Assembly (NCBI GenBank): GCA_020171895.1
Contig: JAIVAN010000003.1
Coordinates: forward strand, 62,001-126,000
Length of the DNA stretch: 64,000 nt
Direction of reading: 5' to 3'
Source: Bacillus timonensis
Lineage (GTDB): Bacteria; Bacillota; Bacilli; Bacillales; Bacillaceae_L
The position numbers and the translations under genes are program-made. The notes below the pieces were generated by a model that saw only the letters and a program-made list of their open reading frames with translations, did not search any database and had not been told where the DNA came from. Position 1 is the stretch's first letter, and each line of letters starts with the position of its first letter. Of this stretch, positions 37,494 to 45,646 are shown in pieces.

Positions 37494-37661
37494 ATGAGTA
37501 AGGGAAAAGCTAAAGGCGGAACAGGTAGAGGTACGGATAAAAAGGGCTGGAATCGTTGGCAAGCTAGTGCAAAAAAAGCGAAAAGTGCTAAACCGTACAA
37601 AAGTAAAGGTGTAAAACATGCCGCAAAAAACAACTCGGCTGAAGAAGGTACTAAAAAATAG
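37494..37661 (+). CDS. Small Lys/Gly-rich protein, DUF3934-like
   Basis: 55 residues, very basic: MSKGKAKGGTGRGTDKKGW then a lysine-rich tail. From memory it resembles the short DUF3934 proteins of Bacillus, whose function is unknown; a nucleic-acid-binding or spore-core role would fit the charge but is not shown. GGAGATGAT precedes the ATG at 37494. The frame extends upstream to 37434 without a site. Confidence 0.65.
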   Translation: MSKGKAKGGTGRGTDKKGWNRWQASAKKAKSAKPYKSKGVKHAAKNNSAEEGTKK

Positions 37662-37685
37662 GGGGTGTTTGCAATACCTTCCGAA

Positions 37686-38180
37686 ATGAAATTGATCCAA
37701 TATACACATCAATACCAAAATCAAATAATAGACTTAATTTTACACATTCAACAGGAAGAATTCCAAGTTCCAATTACAAAAAGCGATCAACCTGATCTCA
37801 TGAATATCGAGCATTTCTATCAAACTGGTAATGGTAACTTTTGGATGGCTCTGCATAAGGATGTTGTGGTAGGGACGATTAGCTTATTAGATATAGGCAA
37901 TCAACAAGTGGCACTACGTAAAATGTTCGTGGACAAAAATTACCGGGGCCCTCAATATCAAGTGGCCTATCAATTATTGCAAACTGCTTTATCTTGGGCT
38001 AAAGAACATTCCGTTTCTGATATTTATCTAGGAACAACACCACAATTCTTAGCCGCACACCGATTTTACGAAAAAAATGGATTTGTACAGATTACAAAGG
38101 ATGAACTTCCTGAGAGGTTTCCGGTTTTAGCGGTGGATAAGAGGTTTTATAGATATCACTTAAAAGATGATTTTCAGTAA
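37686..38180 (+). CDS. GNAT family N-acetyltransferase
   Basis: 164 residues from ATG 37686. The fold shows FWMALHKDVVVGTISLLDI, then LRKMFVDKNYRG, and a C-terminal AAHRFYEKNGFVQI, the usual GNAT end; the acetyl-CoA loop is atypical (NYRGPQYQVAYQLL instead of RGxGxG). The start is unclear: the only good ribosome binding site, AGGGGGTG at 37660-37667, points to an in-frame ATA at 37674, while ATG 37686 fits the family's usual N-terminus. Confidence 0.75.
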   Translation: MKLIQYTHQYQNQIIDLILHIQQEEFQVPITKSDQPDLMNIEHFYQTGNGNFWMALHKDVVVGTISLLDIGNQQVALRKMFVDKNYRGPQYQVAYQLLQTALSWAKEHSVSDIYLGTTPQFLAAHRFYEKNGFVQITKDELPERFPVLAVDKRFYRYHLKDDFQ

Positions 38181-38314
38181 TCGTCGGAATATCAAGGAAA
38201 ACCGTCGGATTATCCCAAAGAATCGTCGGAATATCTTAAGGTTGCCGGATTTTTACAAAAAGTGGTCGGATTTCTGAGCAAAGTTGCCGGATTCCTGCTA
38301 AAAGATTGCCGCTG
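38178..38314. repeat. Dispersed GTCGGA/GCCGGA intergenic repeat
   Basis: Six copies of (G/T)(T/C)CGGA at 20-28-base spacing (for example CGTCGGAATATC twice and TTGCCGGATT twice). One stretch, TCGTCGGAATATCTTAA, recurs inverted at 16.7 kb. No protein is encoded. Confidence 0.7.
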
Positions 38315-38328
38315 AGTCTCAAAATAAA

Positions 38329-38358
38329 AAAGGAGCCCTGGTCATCCGAGGCTCCTTT
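38329..38358. terminator. Bidirectional terminator between the acetyltransferase and IDEAL genes
   Basis: AAAGGAGCC and GGCTCCTTT form the stem, with A- and T-rich flanks serving the convergent genes on either side. Confidence 0.8.
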
Positions 38359-38386
38359 CTCCTATTTTCGATCATATCGTTAATAA

Positions 38387-38638
38387 TTACGTATTCTGTG
38401 CAACCAACTGATTATAAGACTCTGTTAAACTCATAAACATTGCCTCATCACGGCTTCCAATTGCCTCATCAATCGCTACTTCTAACCGCTTTTTATGAAA
38501 ATTATAACAAGCTTCATCTAATATCATTGCTGCATATAATTCCAATGAAAACTTTTCCTCAGGCGATAATGAATAGCTGACATATCGTTTGCGTGTGTCC
38601 TTTACTAGTACTATATTTCGTTTATAAGTTCTCATCAT
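38387..38638 (-). CDS. IDEAL-domain protein (1)
   Basis: About 83 residues. The C-terminal half carries the IDEAL helical motif: HKKRLEVAIDEAI, then SRDEAMFMSLTESYNQL. This short domain is found in small Firmicute proteins and at the C-terminus of YpiB; its role is thought to be protein binding. A GTG at 38644 is upstream, but AAGGAG sits just before the ATGs at 38638 and 38635. A second IDEAL gene lies 15 bases upstream in the same direction. Confidence 0.8.
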   Translation of the reverse strand: MMRTYKRNIVLVKDTRKRYVSYSLSPEEKFSLELYAAMILDEACYNFHKKRLEVAIDEAIGSRDEAMFMSLTESYNQLVAQNT

Positions 38639-38653
38639 TATCACTCCTTAGGC

Positions 38654-38890
38654 TTAATTTAAGTAACTATATTGTGTCAGTAGAGTTATATATTGTTTTG
38701 ACAACTCCATGAATAATTGTTCATCTCGATTAATCAATGTTCCGTCTATTTTTTCCATCAATTGCTCTTTGTGGTAAGAAAGTAGGGAATGTGCTAGAAC
38801 CATTTCCGCTTCCTTCTCATAAATTGTCTCTACGTTGTCCTGTGAAATCACCATAAGCTCATTTTTTTGATCTTGATTAAAATGGTTCAT
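38654..38890 (-). CDS. IDEAL-domain protein (2)
   Basis: 78 residues. It has the same domain, YHKEQLMEKIDGTLINRDE then LFMELSKQY, so it is a diverged paralogue of the gene next to it. The start is ATG 38890 behind AAAGGAGTGAAGG; the frame runs on to 38986 without support. The two genes form one small operon. Confidence 0.8.
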   Translation of the reverse strand: MNHFNQDQKNELMVISQDNVETIYEKEAEMVLAHSLLSYHKEQLMEKIDGTLINRDEQLFMELSKQYITLLTQYSYLN

Positions 38891-39012
38891 GTCCTTCACT
38901 CCTTTAATGCTTTTTTCTATTATTAACCGAAACGAGAAAAAAGTAAAGGATTTTTCTAAAAATTTAGATATATCTGAACATAACAAATATTCCCTCTTGC
39001 AAATTAGAAAAA

Positions 39013-39417
39013 TTACTCCGCAACCAGCTCTACCTTCATTCGATCAGGGTCTTCGAAAAAGACGGCATAATAATTAGGACCACCTGCAAATGGATGCTTA
39101 TCTTCATATAAAATCGAAACTCCGCGCTTTTTAAGTTCTTCTGTTAATTCATCAACATGCGTTCTAGACCTTCCAAAGAAGGCTAAGTGATTAAGTCCAA
39201 CCCGTCGGCGGTGATAGCCCATTTCTAAAAAAGGTTCCTCAGCTTGTACGAAAACTAAGTATGTATGTCCCAACTTCCAACTAATACCCTGATTCCATTT
39301 TTGATAAACCTCATATCCAAGCTCCTCAAGAAGCCAACCCCAAAATGCTTTTGACTTATCAAGATTAGAAACATACAATTCAATATGATGCAACATACCA
39401 GCTTTCACTTGAATCAT
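39013..39417 (-). CDS. VOC/glyoxalase-fold protein
   Basis: About 134 residues. Candidate metal ligands of the vicinal oxygen chelate fold are in MLHHIELYV, GLNHLAFF and MKVELVAE, so two His and one Glu are conserved. Family members include lactoylglutathione lyase, antibiotic-binding proteins and dioxygenases; the substrate is unknown. An ATG at 39426 is too close to GGAAGG; ATG 39417 is nine bases away. Confidence 0.82.
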   Translation of the reverse strand: MIQVKAGMLHHIELYVSNLDKSKAFWGWLLEELGYEVYQKWNQGISWKLGHTYLVFVQAEEPFLEMGYHRRRVGLNHLAFFGRSRTHVDELTEELKKRGVSILYEDKHPFAGGPNYYAVFFEDPDRMKVELVAE

Positions 39418-39438
39418 TCCATTCATCCTTCCTAACTG

Positions 39439-40797
39439 CTACATTAAATACGTAATAAATGCCGTAGCCAATCCAAAATAAATAAGCAAAGAAAATATAT
39501 CATTAAGTGTTGTAATCAATGGACCCGAAGCAATGGCTGGATCAATTTTCAGCTTAAATAAAAACAGAGGGATGACTGTTCCAGCAAGTGTACCTATAAT
39601 TAATGTGATAAAAAGTGAGGTTCCTACTACTAATCCTAGCACTGGTTCACCTTTCCATAAATACGCAATAACAGCAATTAAAATCCCGCAAATCGTACCA
39701 ATAATCAAACCCACTCCAAGCTCTCTTAAGACCAATCGAACAATGACTGGTTTGGACATATCACGAGAGACAAGTCCTCTCACGACAACTGCAAGTGATT
39801 GTGTCCCAGTGTTTCCCGTCATTCCTGCTATCATCGGCATAAAAAATGCGAGTGCTACTACTTTTTGAAGCGTATCTTCAAATCTGCTAATTATACTTCC
39901 TGACACAATCCCAATAAATAAAAGTAATATCAGCCAAGGTAATCTTCTGTAAGCCGCCACCCAAGCTCTCGTTTCAAAATCGATGCTTTTCCCAGTAGCT
40001 GAAAGCTTTTCAATGTCTTCATTTGCTTCTTGAATCACAACATCGATAATATCATCAACTGTAACAATCCCTACGAGCTTTTCTTCGTCATTCACAACAG
40101 GAACCGCTAGGAAGTCATACCGCTCAATCACACCAGCTACTTCTTCTTGATCAGTAAAAGAAGAAACAGAGATCACTCGTTCAAACATAATATCACGGAT
40201 GGCAGCATTAATATCTGCAAGAAGTAAGTCCCGATAAGAAACGACACCAACAAGCTTGCGTTCCTCATTAATTACGTATAAATAATTGATCGTTTCGGCT
40301 ATTTCTGCAAACGTTTTTAACTTATCAACCGTATTTCGTACCGTATAGTGATGTGGAATCCATACATAACGGTTTGTCATAATCCGACCGGCCGTTTCGG
40401 GAGGGTACTTCATCAAATCCTGAACAGCCTCTGATTCCTCCTGTTTCATCGTCGACAGAAATTCTCTCGTTTGTTCAGTAGAAAGCTGATCAAAGAAAAA
40501 GGCAAGGTCGTCGTTATCCATCATATCCATGACAACCGCAGCCTTTTCAATGCCGATTTTGGTCAATATCGTTAACTGTTCATCTTTATCAAGCTCTTGA
40601 AGCATCTCGGCTATTTGCTCCGTCGTTAAGTAGAGAAGAAACCGACTGTGATGCTTTTCTGGTAAATCTTCATACAATCGTGCAAAATCGTAAGGTTGTA
40701 GTTCAAGTAATAAATCTTGTAAATCGGTTTTTTTCGTATCCTTGAGGCTTTGTATGACGAGTAAAGTTAACTCTGAATTCGTTAATTGTTTAGCCAA
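39439..40797 (-). CDS. mgtE: Magnesium transporter MgtE
   Basis: 452 residues. Domains in order: an N-terminal superhelical domain (about 10-130), two CBS domains (about 135-250, with DDIIDVVIQEANEDIEK leading to the plug helix) and five membrane helices (from about 285), including MPMIAGMTGNTGTQSLAV of the pore. It imports Mg2+ and is gated by cytoplasmic Mg2+. The start is TTG behind AAAAGGATG. No M-box riboswitch was found upstream. Confidence 0.93.
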   Translation of the reverse strand: MAKQLTNSELTLLVIQSLKDTKKTDLQDLLLELQPYDFARLYEDLPEKHHSRFLLYLTTEQIAEMLQELDKDEQLTILTKIGIEKAAVVMDMMDNDDLAFFFDQLSTEQTREFLSTMKQEESEAVQDLMKYPPETAGRIMTNRYVWIPHHYTVRNTVDKLKTFAEIAETINYLYVINEERKLVGVVSYRDLLLADINAAIRDIMFERVISVSSFTDQEEVAGVIERYDFLAVPVVNDEEKLVGIVTVDDIIDVVIQEANEDIEKLSATGKSIDFETRAWVAAYRRLPWLILLLFIGIVSGSIISRFEDTLQKVVALAFFMPMIAGMTGNTGTQSLAVVVRGLVSRDMSKPVIVRLVLRELGVGLIIGTICGILIAVIAYLWKGEPVLGLVVGTSLFITLIIGTLAGTVIPLFLFKLKIDPAIASGPLITTLNDIFSLLIYFGLATAFITYLM

Positions 40798-40999
40798 GTT
40801 ATTTCATCCTTTTTATCATCGTTCTAGCTTAGCTTATCATACCCTTTCTATCATGAAATAAAAACGAAAAATCAATCTTAATACACCTTTTAAATTCAAA
40901 GAACCAAAAGCTTTTTAAACAAAAAAAAAGAAAAATTGAAACTTATGAAGGTAGGACGTCGTCTTATGCTTTGAATAAGGAAGTTGAGGAGGAAATGCG

Positions 41000-41578
41000 G
41001 TGAATGAAAGAAATACTGCTGAACAACCATATTTTAACCAAGATGATCATTGGCTCACATATACAACAAAAGACGTTGCACTTGAAAAAATAATGACGAT
41101 GTACGGTGAAGAGATAAAGAGATTAATTTTTACGTATACGAAAAATTGGGCACAAACCGACGATCTTACCCAGGATGTATTTGTCTCATTGTATATGAAG
41201 CTCGATTCATTCCAAGGAAGATCTTCACTAAAGAGCTGGATATACTCGATTGCCATCAATAAATGCAAAGATTACTTAAAGAGCTGGAACTATCGGCAAG
41301 TTAAAATGGCAGACACCATACTTACTGTCATAAAGGCAAAAGAAAATAGTCCTGATATTCAAATGGAATTAAATGATTCCAATCATGAATTGATGAAAAG
41401 TGTGTTGTGTTTACCGTTGAAATATAGGGAAGTGATTATTCTGTTTTACTATAAGGAAATGTCAATTGAAGAAATTAGTAGCCTTCTGAAAGAAAATCAA
41501 TCAACAGTCAAGACAAGATTAAAACGTGCCCGTGAAAAGTTAAAGTCAGCCATTAAAAGAGGTGAATGGAATGAGTAA
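41000..41578 (+). CDS. ECF-type RNA polymerase sigma factor
   Basis: 192 residues. Region 2 (IFTYTKNWAQTDDLTQDVF through SSLKSWIYSIAINKCKDYL-like sequence) and region 4 (LKYREVIILFYYKEMSIEE, then a helix ending in TRLKRAREKL) are clear. It has no region 3. The start is GTG, seven bases after GAGGAGG; the nearer ATG runs into a stop after two codons. The next gene overlaps and is its likely anti-sigma factor. Confidence 0.9.
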   Translation: MNERNTAEQPYFNQDDHWLTYTTKDVALEKIMTMYGEEIKRLIFTYTKNWAQTDDLTQDVFVSLYMKLDSFQGRSSLKSWIYSIAINKCKDYLKSWNYRQVKMADTILTVIKAKENSPDIQMELNDSNHELMKSVLCLPLKYREVIILFYYKEMSIEEISSLLKENQSTVKTRLKRAREKLKSAIKRGEWNE

Positions 41579-42293
41579 CAATTTTGATGAAATAAAAGAC
41601 CATATGGATAGATTTATCTCAAATAAACCTGTTTTTACAGAATCTGATAAAAGAAAAATTCGTGAGGGGATTATAAATATGAAAAAAACAAACGAAAGAA
41701 AATCACTATTTATTTTACCTAAAGCATTAACTGGCATAGCATTGGCTGCTTTTATCTTTGTGGTTGGAGCAATAGTGAATGAGAAAATTGGATTTTTTGA
41801 ACAAGAGTCAAGAAGTGGGTCTGATACGGTCGTGAACAAAACGAGTCAACCTAAAGAGAAAGAAGTAGTCACACCAGAAGACAATGTTCCTACTTATTCA
41901 GTTGCAATAAAACCAGAACTTGTTCCAGTCTATCAATCTTATACAGAAACGAAAGATGAAGCATTATTAGAAGGCTTGGAGCCAGTTGATATTTTTACTT
42001 TTTATATTAAAGCATCAGAAGAAGGAGATTATGAAACTCAATTTGCTTTAAGTATTCAAGATGAAGAGTATATAAAACCGTTTGAAAGTCCTGAAGCTTT
42101 AAAAGAGGAAGACGAAGGTATGAGAGAACAAAGGCTAGCTGGCATCGAGAAGATAAAAGGTTTAAAAGTGAAGCAAAGGATTGTGGATGAAAATAACGCA
42201 TATATTGTGATTGATGCTGAAAATGGACTGGGTTTTTCATTAGTAAAAGATAAGAATGGCATCTGGAAAGCAAATTGGTTACCGTTTCAGTAA
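41571..42293 (+). CDS. Membrane-anchored anti-sigma factor-like protein
   Basis: 240 residues. A cytoplasmic N-terminal part of about 45 residues, one membrane helix (ALTGIALAAFIFVVGAIV) and an extracytoplasmic domain that ends in VKDKNGIWKANW. It overlaps the sigma gene by eight bases (ATG within the sigma stop region), the usual layout of sigma/anti-sigma pairs. There is no zinc-binding HxxxCxxC motif. The outer domain is not one I recognise. The signal is unknown. Confidence 0.75.
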   Translation: MSNNFDEIKDHMDRFISNKPVFTESDKRKIREGIINMKKTNERKSLFILPKALTGIALAAFIFVVGAIVNEKIGFFEQESRSGSDTVVNKTSQPKEKEVVTPEDNVPTYSVAIKPELVPVYQSYTETKDEALLEGLEPVDIFTFYIKASEEGDYETQFALSIQDEEYIKPFESPEALKEEDEGMREQRLAGIEKIKGLKVKQRIVDENNAYIVIDAENGLGFSLVKDKNGIWKANWLPFQ

Positions 42294-42304
42294 AGATTGA
42301 TGAG

Positions 42305-42547
42305 CTACCCTGAAAATACAACATTGAACTGGGGGTGTTAACCTTCGTTGCAGGAACCTCGCTTTCCGCGGGGCGCCACTTGAGCCTCCTCGGCTGTGCC
42401 TGTGGGGTCTCAAGCCTAGCGCTATCTCCCGCAGGAGTCTCGGTCCTTCCACTTCGGTTAACACGCATGAATACTTGGATACAACATTCTAATAACAAAA
42501 ACATTTTCATCCTTCATGGTGCAATTCTCAAATTGCATGGAAGTCTA
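42305..42547 (+). repeat. GC-rich intergenic element, copy a
   Basis: The copy begins CTACCCTGAAAATAC and ends with TTCATGGTGCAATT...AAATTGCATGGAAGTCTA. The core includes GGGCGCCACTTGAGCCTCC and is bounded by inverted GTGTTAACC/GGTTAACAC. With copy b it fills the gap between the anti-sigma and RDD genes (42294-42908). It starts 12 bases after the anti-sigma stop codon. Confidence 0.9.
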
Positions 42548-42775
42548 CCCTGAAAATACGACACTGAATATGGTGTGTTAATCTGCGTTGCAGGAACCTC
42601 ACTTTCCGTGGGGCGCCACTTGAGCCTTCTCGGCTGCGTCTGTGGGGTCCGGGGCCCGAAACATTGTCCTACAGGAGTCTCCGTTCCTTCCACTCCGTTT
42701 AACACGGATGAATTACTTAAAAGTCAACATTTGATTATCGCAAAAAAACAAGTTCACATTTTCATCCTTCGCTAA
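42545..42775 (+). repeat. GC-rich intergenic element, copy b
   Basis: Same orientation as copy a, sharing its junction CTA. The core GGGCGCCACTTGAGCC is kept, and the 3' arm stops at TTCATCCTTCG, so the last hairpin is missing. Confidence 0.9.
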
Positions 42776-42792
42776 TGATTAGTCTAATATTA

Positions 42793-42821
42793 GTTACCTA
42801 CGTTTGTAGGTAGCTTTTTTA
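42793..42821 (+). terminator. Terminator before the RDD gene
   Basis: TACCTAC and GTAGGTA around GTTT, followed by GCTTTTTT. It probably ends transcription from the sigma/anti-sigma pair through the repeats. Confidence 0.8.
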
Positions 42822-42908
42822 CAATGTAAAAAAATAGGTATTGATTTCCATAATTGCTAACCTTTATGATTGTATATAGTTACATAGAATAGTAGTGGGG
42901 GGATTTCG

Positions 42909-43406
42909 ATGGAATATCAAGAGGAGAGAGTGGAATACGCAGGATTTGGTGCAAGGTTTGGAGCATATCTTTTAGACGCATTTATTTTAGGTATTCCTTT
43001 ATTTATTTTATTTTTTGTACTTTCAATTGTAATGATTGGTTCTACAGCAGGATTTGAAGAGCTAATGGCTTCTGAAACAATGGAGGCTGAAATTTCAGAT
43101 GAAATGGTTGCTTCAGTTTTAGGTTATTATTTAGTGGTCCTTTTACTTGCATTGATTGTTCCTGTTGCATATTATGCTGGCTTTCATGCTTCACCTTGGC
43201 AAGCAACAGTCGGTAAAAAAATAGTAGGCTTAAAGGTAACAGATTTAAACGGAAATCGAATTTCGTTTTGGAGAGGGTTTGGTCGTTACTTAGCGATGTC
43301 CTTCTTATCTGGAATTTTTATGATTGGCTATATCATGGCTTTGTTTACAGAAAAGAAACAAGCGCTTCATGATTTGATTGCCGGTACCGTTGTAGTAAGA
43401 AAATAA
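42909..43406 (+). CDS. RDD-family membrane protein
   Basis: 165 residues. The first helix has the family's Arg and Asp (FGARFGAYLLDAFILG); later come QATVGKKIVGLKVTD and a C-terminal KKQALHDLIAGTVVV, all typical RDD features. About four membrane helices. The function of RDD proteins is mostly unknown; some are Na+/H+ antiporters. GTGGGGGG precedes the ATG. Confidence 0.85.
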   Translation: MEYQEERVEYAGFGARFGAYLLDAFILGIPLFILFFVLSIVMIGSTAGFEELMASETMEAEISDEMVASVLGYYLVVLLLALIVPVAYYAGFHASPWQATVGKKIVGLKVTDLNGNRISFWRGFGRYLAMSFLSGIFMIGYIMALFTEKKQALHDLIAGTVVVRK

Positions 43407-43418
43407 AATATGTTATCT

Positions 43419-43451
43419 AAAACCATATCGACTTGATATGGTTTTTATTTT
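43419..43451 (+). terminator. Terminator after the RDD gene
   Basis: AAACCATATC and GATATGGTTT form a perfect stem followed by TTATTTTT. Confidence 0.9.
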
Positions 43452-43517
43452 TGTCATATTATTTGTAAAAAATTGACACACTAAAGAGGAAAAATATAAT
43501 CGTTCGAAAAGGGCTTG

Positions 43518-44045
43518 ATGATTTTGCATGTCTTTATATCTGTGATAGTCATCCTTTCTGTTATCTTGCGAGGTGATTGGAGGGAGTGGAAAACATATCA
43601 TACGACAATGATGTACTTTGCCTTAGGAAATTTAACTTATAATTTCTTATGTGCAAGCTATTTTTTGTGGCGCTTTAATCCTGACTTTCTATCAAATCAC
43701 ACCTTAACAGAAATGCTTTATACATTCATAGTGTTTCCAGCAACCGCACTCATGTTTTTATCTCATTATCCAGAAGGTAAAGGAGTAAAAAAGATACTTC
43801 TTCATTATGTTACGTGGATCACAATCTATGTAAGTGTTGAATACATCTATACACTAACCGATAGCATACTTTACAAATACGGATGGGGACTTGCTTGGTC
43901 AGCGGCATTTGACGTGCTTATGTTTCCGATGCTTCGATTATTTCATAAGCGTCCAGTTGTGGCATACATTCTATCTGTTCCGATTGCAATTTTCTGGATA
44001 TGGCTATTTGATGTTCCTGTTCATCTTCCTATTGAAAAAAGATAA
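43518..44045 (+). CDS. CBO0543-type membrane protein
   Basis: About 175 residues with five to six helices. The pattern WREWKTYHTTMMYFALGNL, LYTFIVFPATALMFLSHYP and a late WSAAFDVLMFP fits the CBO0543 family of Firmicute membrane proteins, which has no known function. The start is uncertain among TTG 43515, ATG 43518 and TTG 43524; AAAAGGG at 43507-43513 favours the later ones. Confidence 0.7.
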   Translation: MILHVFISVIVILSVILRGDWREWKTYHTTMMYFALGNLTYNFLCASYFLWRFNPDFLSNHTLTEMLYTFIVFPATALMFLSHYPEGKGVKKILLHYVTWITIYVSVEYIYTLTDSILYKYGWGLAWSAAFDVLMFPMLRLFHKRPVVAYILSVPIAIFWIWLFDVPVHLPIEKR

Positions 44046-44166
44046 CAAGATGGCTTTCTTTTTAAAAAAAGATTATGGTCATAAAACTTCTTAACCGTTC
44101 TTCATGAACATATGATAGAACGATAAGGGTTTTTCGACCATATTTTTGTTAAGAGGAGGTACAGGT

Positions 44167-45438
44167 ATGTATCAATATTATCCTTACTACGGACACCCCC
44201 AACCACAGCCAGTGGATTACCAACGAGCGACCATGTATGGATATAGTCCCTTTTACCAGCAGGCTCATTCACAAAATGTGTACGAATACAATGAGCAACT
44301 AAGGCAACAAAATAACCAATTCAGAGAAATATGGAAGCAAGTTAGAAGTCAATTAAAACCACTTTATGAAAAGATGAACGAATATAAAGTCAACAGAAAT
44401 ATTGCTCGTTACTTTTTTATGCAGACGGTCTATTTTACACTAATTAATCACCAACAATATAAAGGATCAATGAATCAAAAAGTGAACGAGATATATCGTT
44501 CCTTAAGAAATCAAGTTGGATGGATGTTTGGGATATTAGCTCCATACAACATTTCTGACCAAGATCTTGAGAGGGCATTTAAGCAAGTCATTCGTTTAAC
44601 CCTTGAAAATCTAGGTCACTCTCCAGAAAAAGTATGGAGTGAATGGGAAGATCTTGGAGGTGAGTTAACCTCAGGTCCGTCTGTTGCTTCATGGAAAAGA
44701 AATCGTCTTGATGTCTTTGCAAGAGGTAAAAAACGTCATTTATATCATAAAGTGTGGGATGGTTCATCTTGGCTTGAATGGGAAGACCTTGGTGGAACAC
44801 TTACTTCTTCTCCTGCTTCAGTTTCTTGGGGAAACAATCGGATTGATGTATTTTCAAGAGGAGACAATCAACAGTTGATTCATAAGTACTGGAATGGATC
44901 AAGCTGGAGTGGATGGGAGGATTTAGGTGGGGCTTTAACCTCTTCACCAGCAGTATCATCTTGGGAAGCCAACCGTTTAGATGTTTTTGCTAGAGGTGAT
45001 GACAAGAAGCTTTATCACAAGTATTGGAACGGATCAAGCTGGAGTAGTTGGGAGGATTTAGGTGGCACGTTAACCTCGGCACCTGCTGCTGTATCATGGG
45101 GGCAAAATCGCATCGATGTGTTTGCAAGAGGTTCGAATCGTGCACTCGTTCACAAGTATTGGGATGGATCTAAGTGGAGTGAATGGGAGAGTCTTGGTGG
45201 TAATCTCACTTCGAGTCCCGCTGTTGCTTCAAGAGAAGAAAACCATTTAGATGTATTTGTGAAATCAGACAATGATAATCTCTATTATAAGAGATGGAAC
45301 GGATCTCAATGGGGCAATTGGCAAAACCTCGGCGGAACGCTTACTTCTGAACCAGCAGCCGTTTCTTGGGGGAAAGGTAGAGTAGATGTGTTTGCCAGGG
45401 GGACGAATAATCAGCTGATTCATAAATATCGAGGATGA
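44167..45438 (+). CDS. Lectin-like beta-propeller repeat protein with a Tyr/Gln-rich helical N-terminus
   Basis: 423 residues. Residues 1-45 are rich in Tyr, Pro and Gln; about 45-155 is helical; 157-423 is six repeats of ~45 residues with the pattern W..WEDLGG.LTS.PA..SW..NR.DVFARG...L.HKYWNGS, as in PLL-type fucose-binding propellers. Odd and even repeats differ in step (NRLDVF...LYHK versus NRIDVF...LIHK), so a two-repeat unit was duplicated. No signal peptide is seen; a spore-surface or cell-surface role is possible. AGAGGAGG fixes ATG 44167. Confidence 0.82.
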   Translation: MYQYYPYYGHPQPQPVDYQRATMYGYSPFYQQAHSQNVYEYNEQLRQQNNQFREIWKQVRSQLKPLYEKMNEYKVNRNIARYFFMQTVYFTLINHQQYKGSMNQKVNEIYRSLRNQVGWMFGILAPYNISDQDLERAFKQVIRLTLENLGHSPEKVWSEWEDLGGELTSGPSVASWKRNRLDVFARGKKRHLYHKVWDGSSWLEWEDLGGTLTSSPASVSWGNNRIDVFSRGDNQQLIHKYWNGSSWSGWEDLGGALTSSPAVSSWEANRLDVFARGDDKKLYHKYWNGSSWSSWEDLGGTLTSAPAAVSWGQNRIDVFARGSNRALVHKYWDGSKWSEWESLGGNLTSSPAVASREENHLDVFVKSDNDNLYYKRWNGSQWGNWQNLGGTLTSEPAAVSWGKGRVDVFARGTNNQLIHKYRG

Positions 45439-45481
45439 ATAAACTGATGCTTGGGACAACATTGTTCCAAGTTTTTTTTGT

Positions 45482-45645
45482 CTACCCTGAATATACAATT
45501 CTTTACACTCAACATAGGGTGTTAATCTGCGTTGCAGGAACCTCGCTTTCCGTGGGGCGCCACTTGAGCCTCCTCGGCTGTGGGGTCTCTGATCCGGCGC
45601 ATCTTCCACAGGAGTCTTGCTGTCTTCCACATCTATTAAAACCCT
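45482..45645 (+). repeat. GC-rich intergenic element, copy c (short)
   Basis: It begins CTACCCTGAATATAC and has the core GGGCGCCACTTGAGCCTCC, but ends near TATTAAAACCCTATTA without the TTCATCC arm. It fills the gap between two convergent genes and stops next to the stop codon of the HD gene. Confidence 0.85.
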
Positions 45646-45646
45646 A

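Noticed and set aside
40798-40999. M-box or other Mg2+ riboswitch upstream of mgtE
   Set aside because: The 200-base divergent gap shows no conserved M-box core or terminator on the mgtE side.
42007-42510. 167-codon minus-strand frame over the anti-sigma gene end and element copy a
   Set aside because: It covers real coding sequence antisense and repeat DNA, with no ribosome binding site.
42279-42775. Several short frames in GC-rich element copies a and b, on both strands
   Set aside because: The same frames appear in other copies as by-products of the GC-rich core and lack ribosome binding sites.
45265-45630. 121-codon minus-strand frame over the end of the lectin-like gene and element copy c
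   Set aside because: It lies antisense to a clear coding region and continues into repeat DNA.
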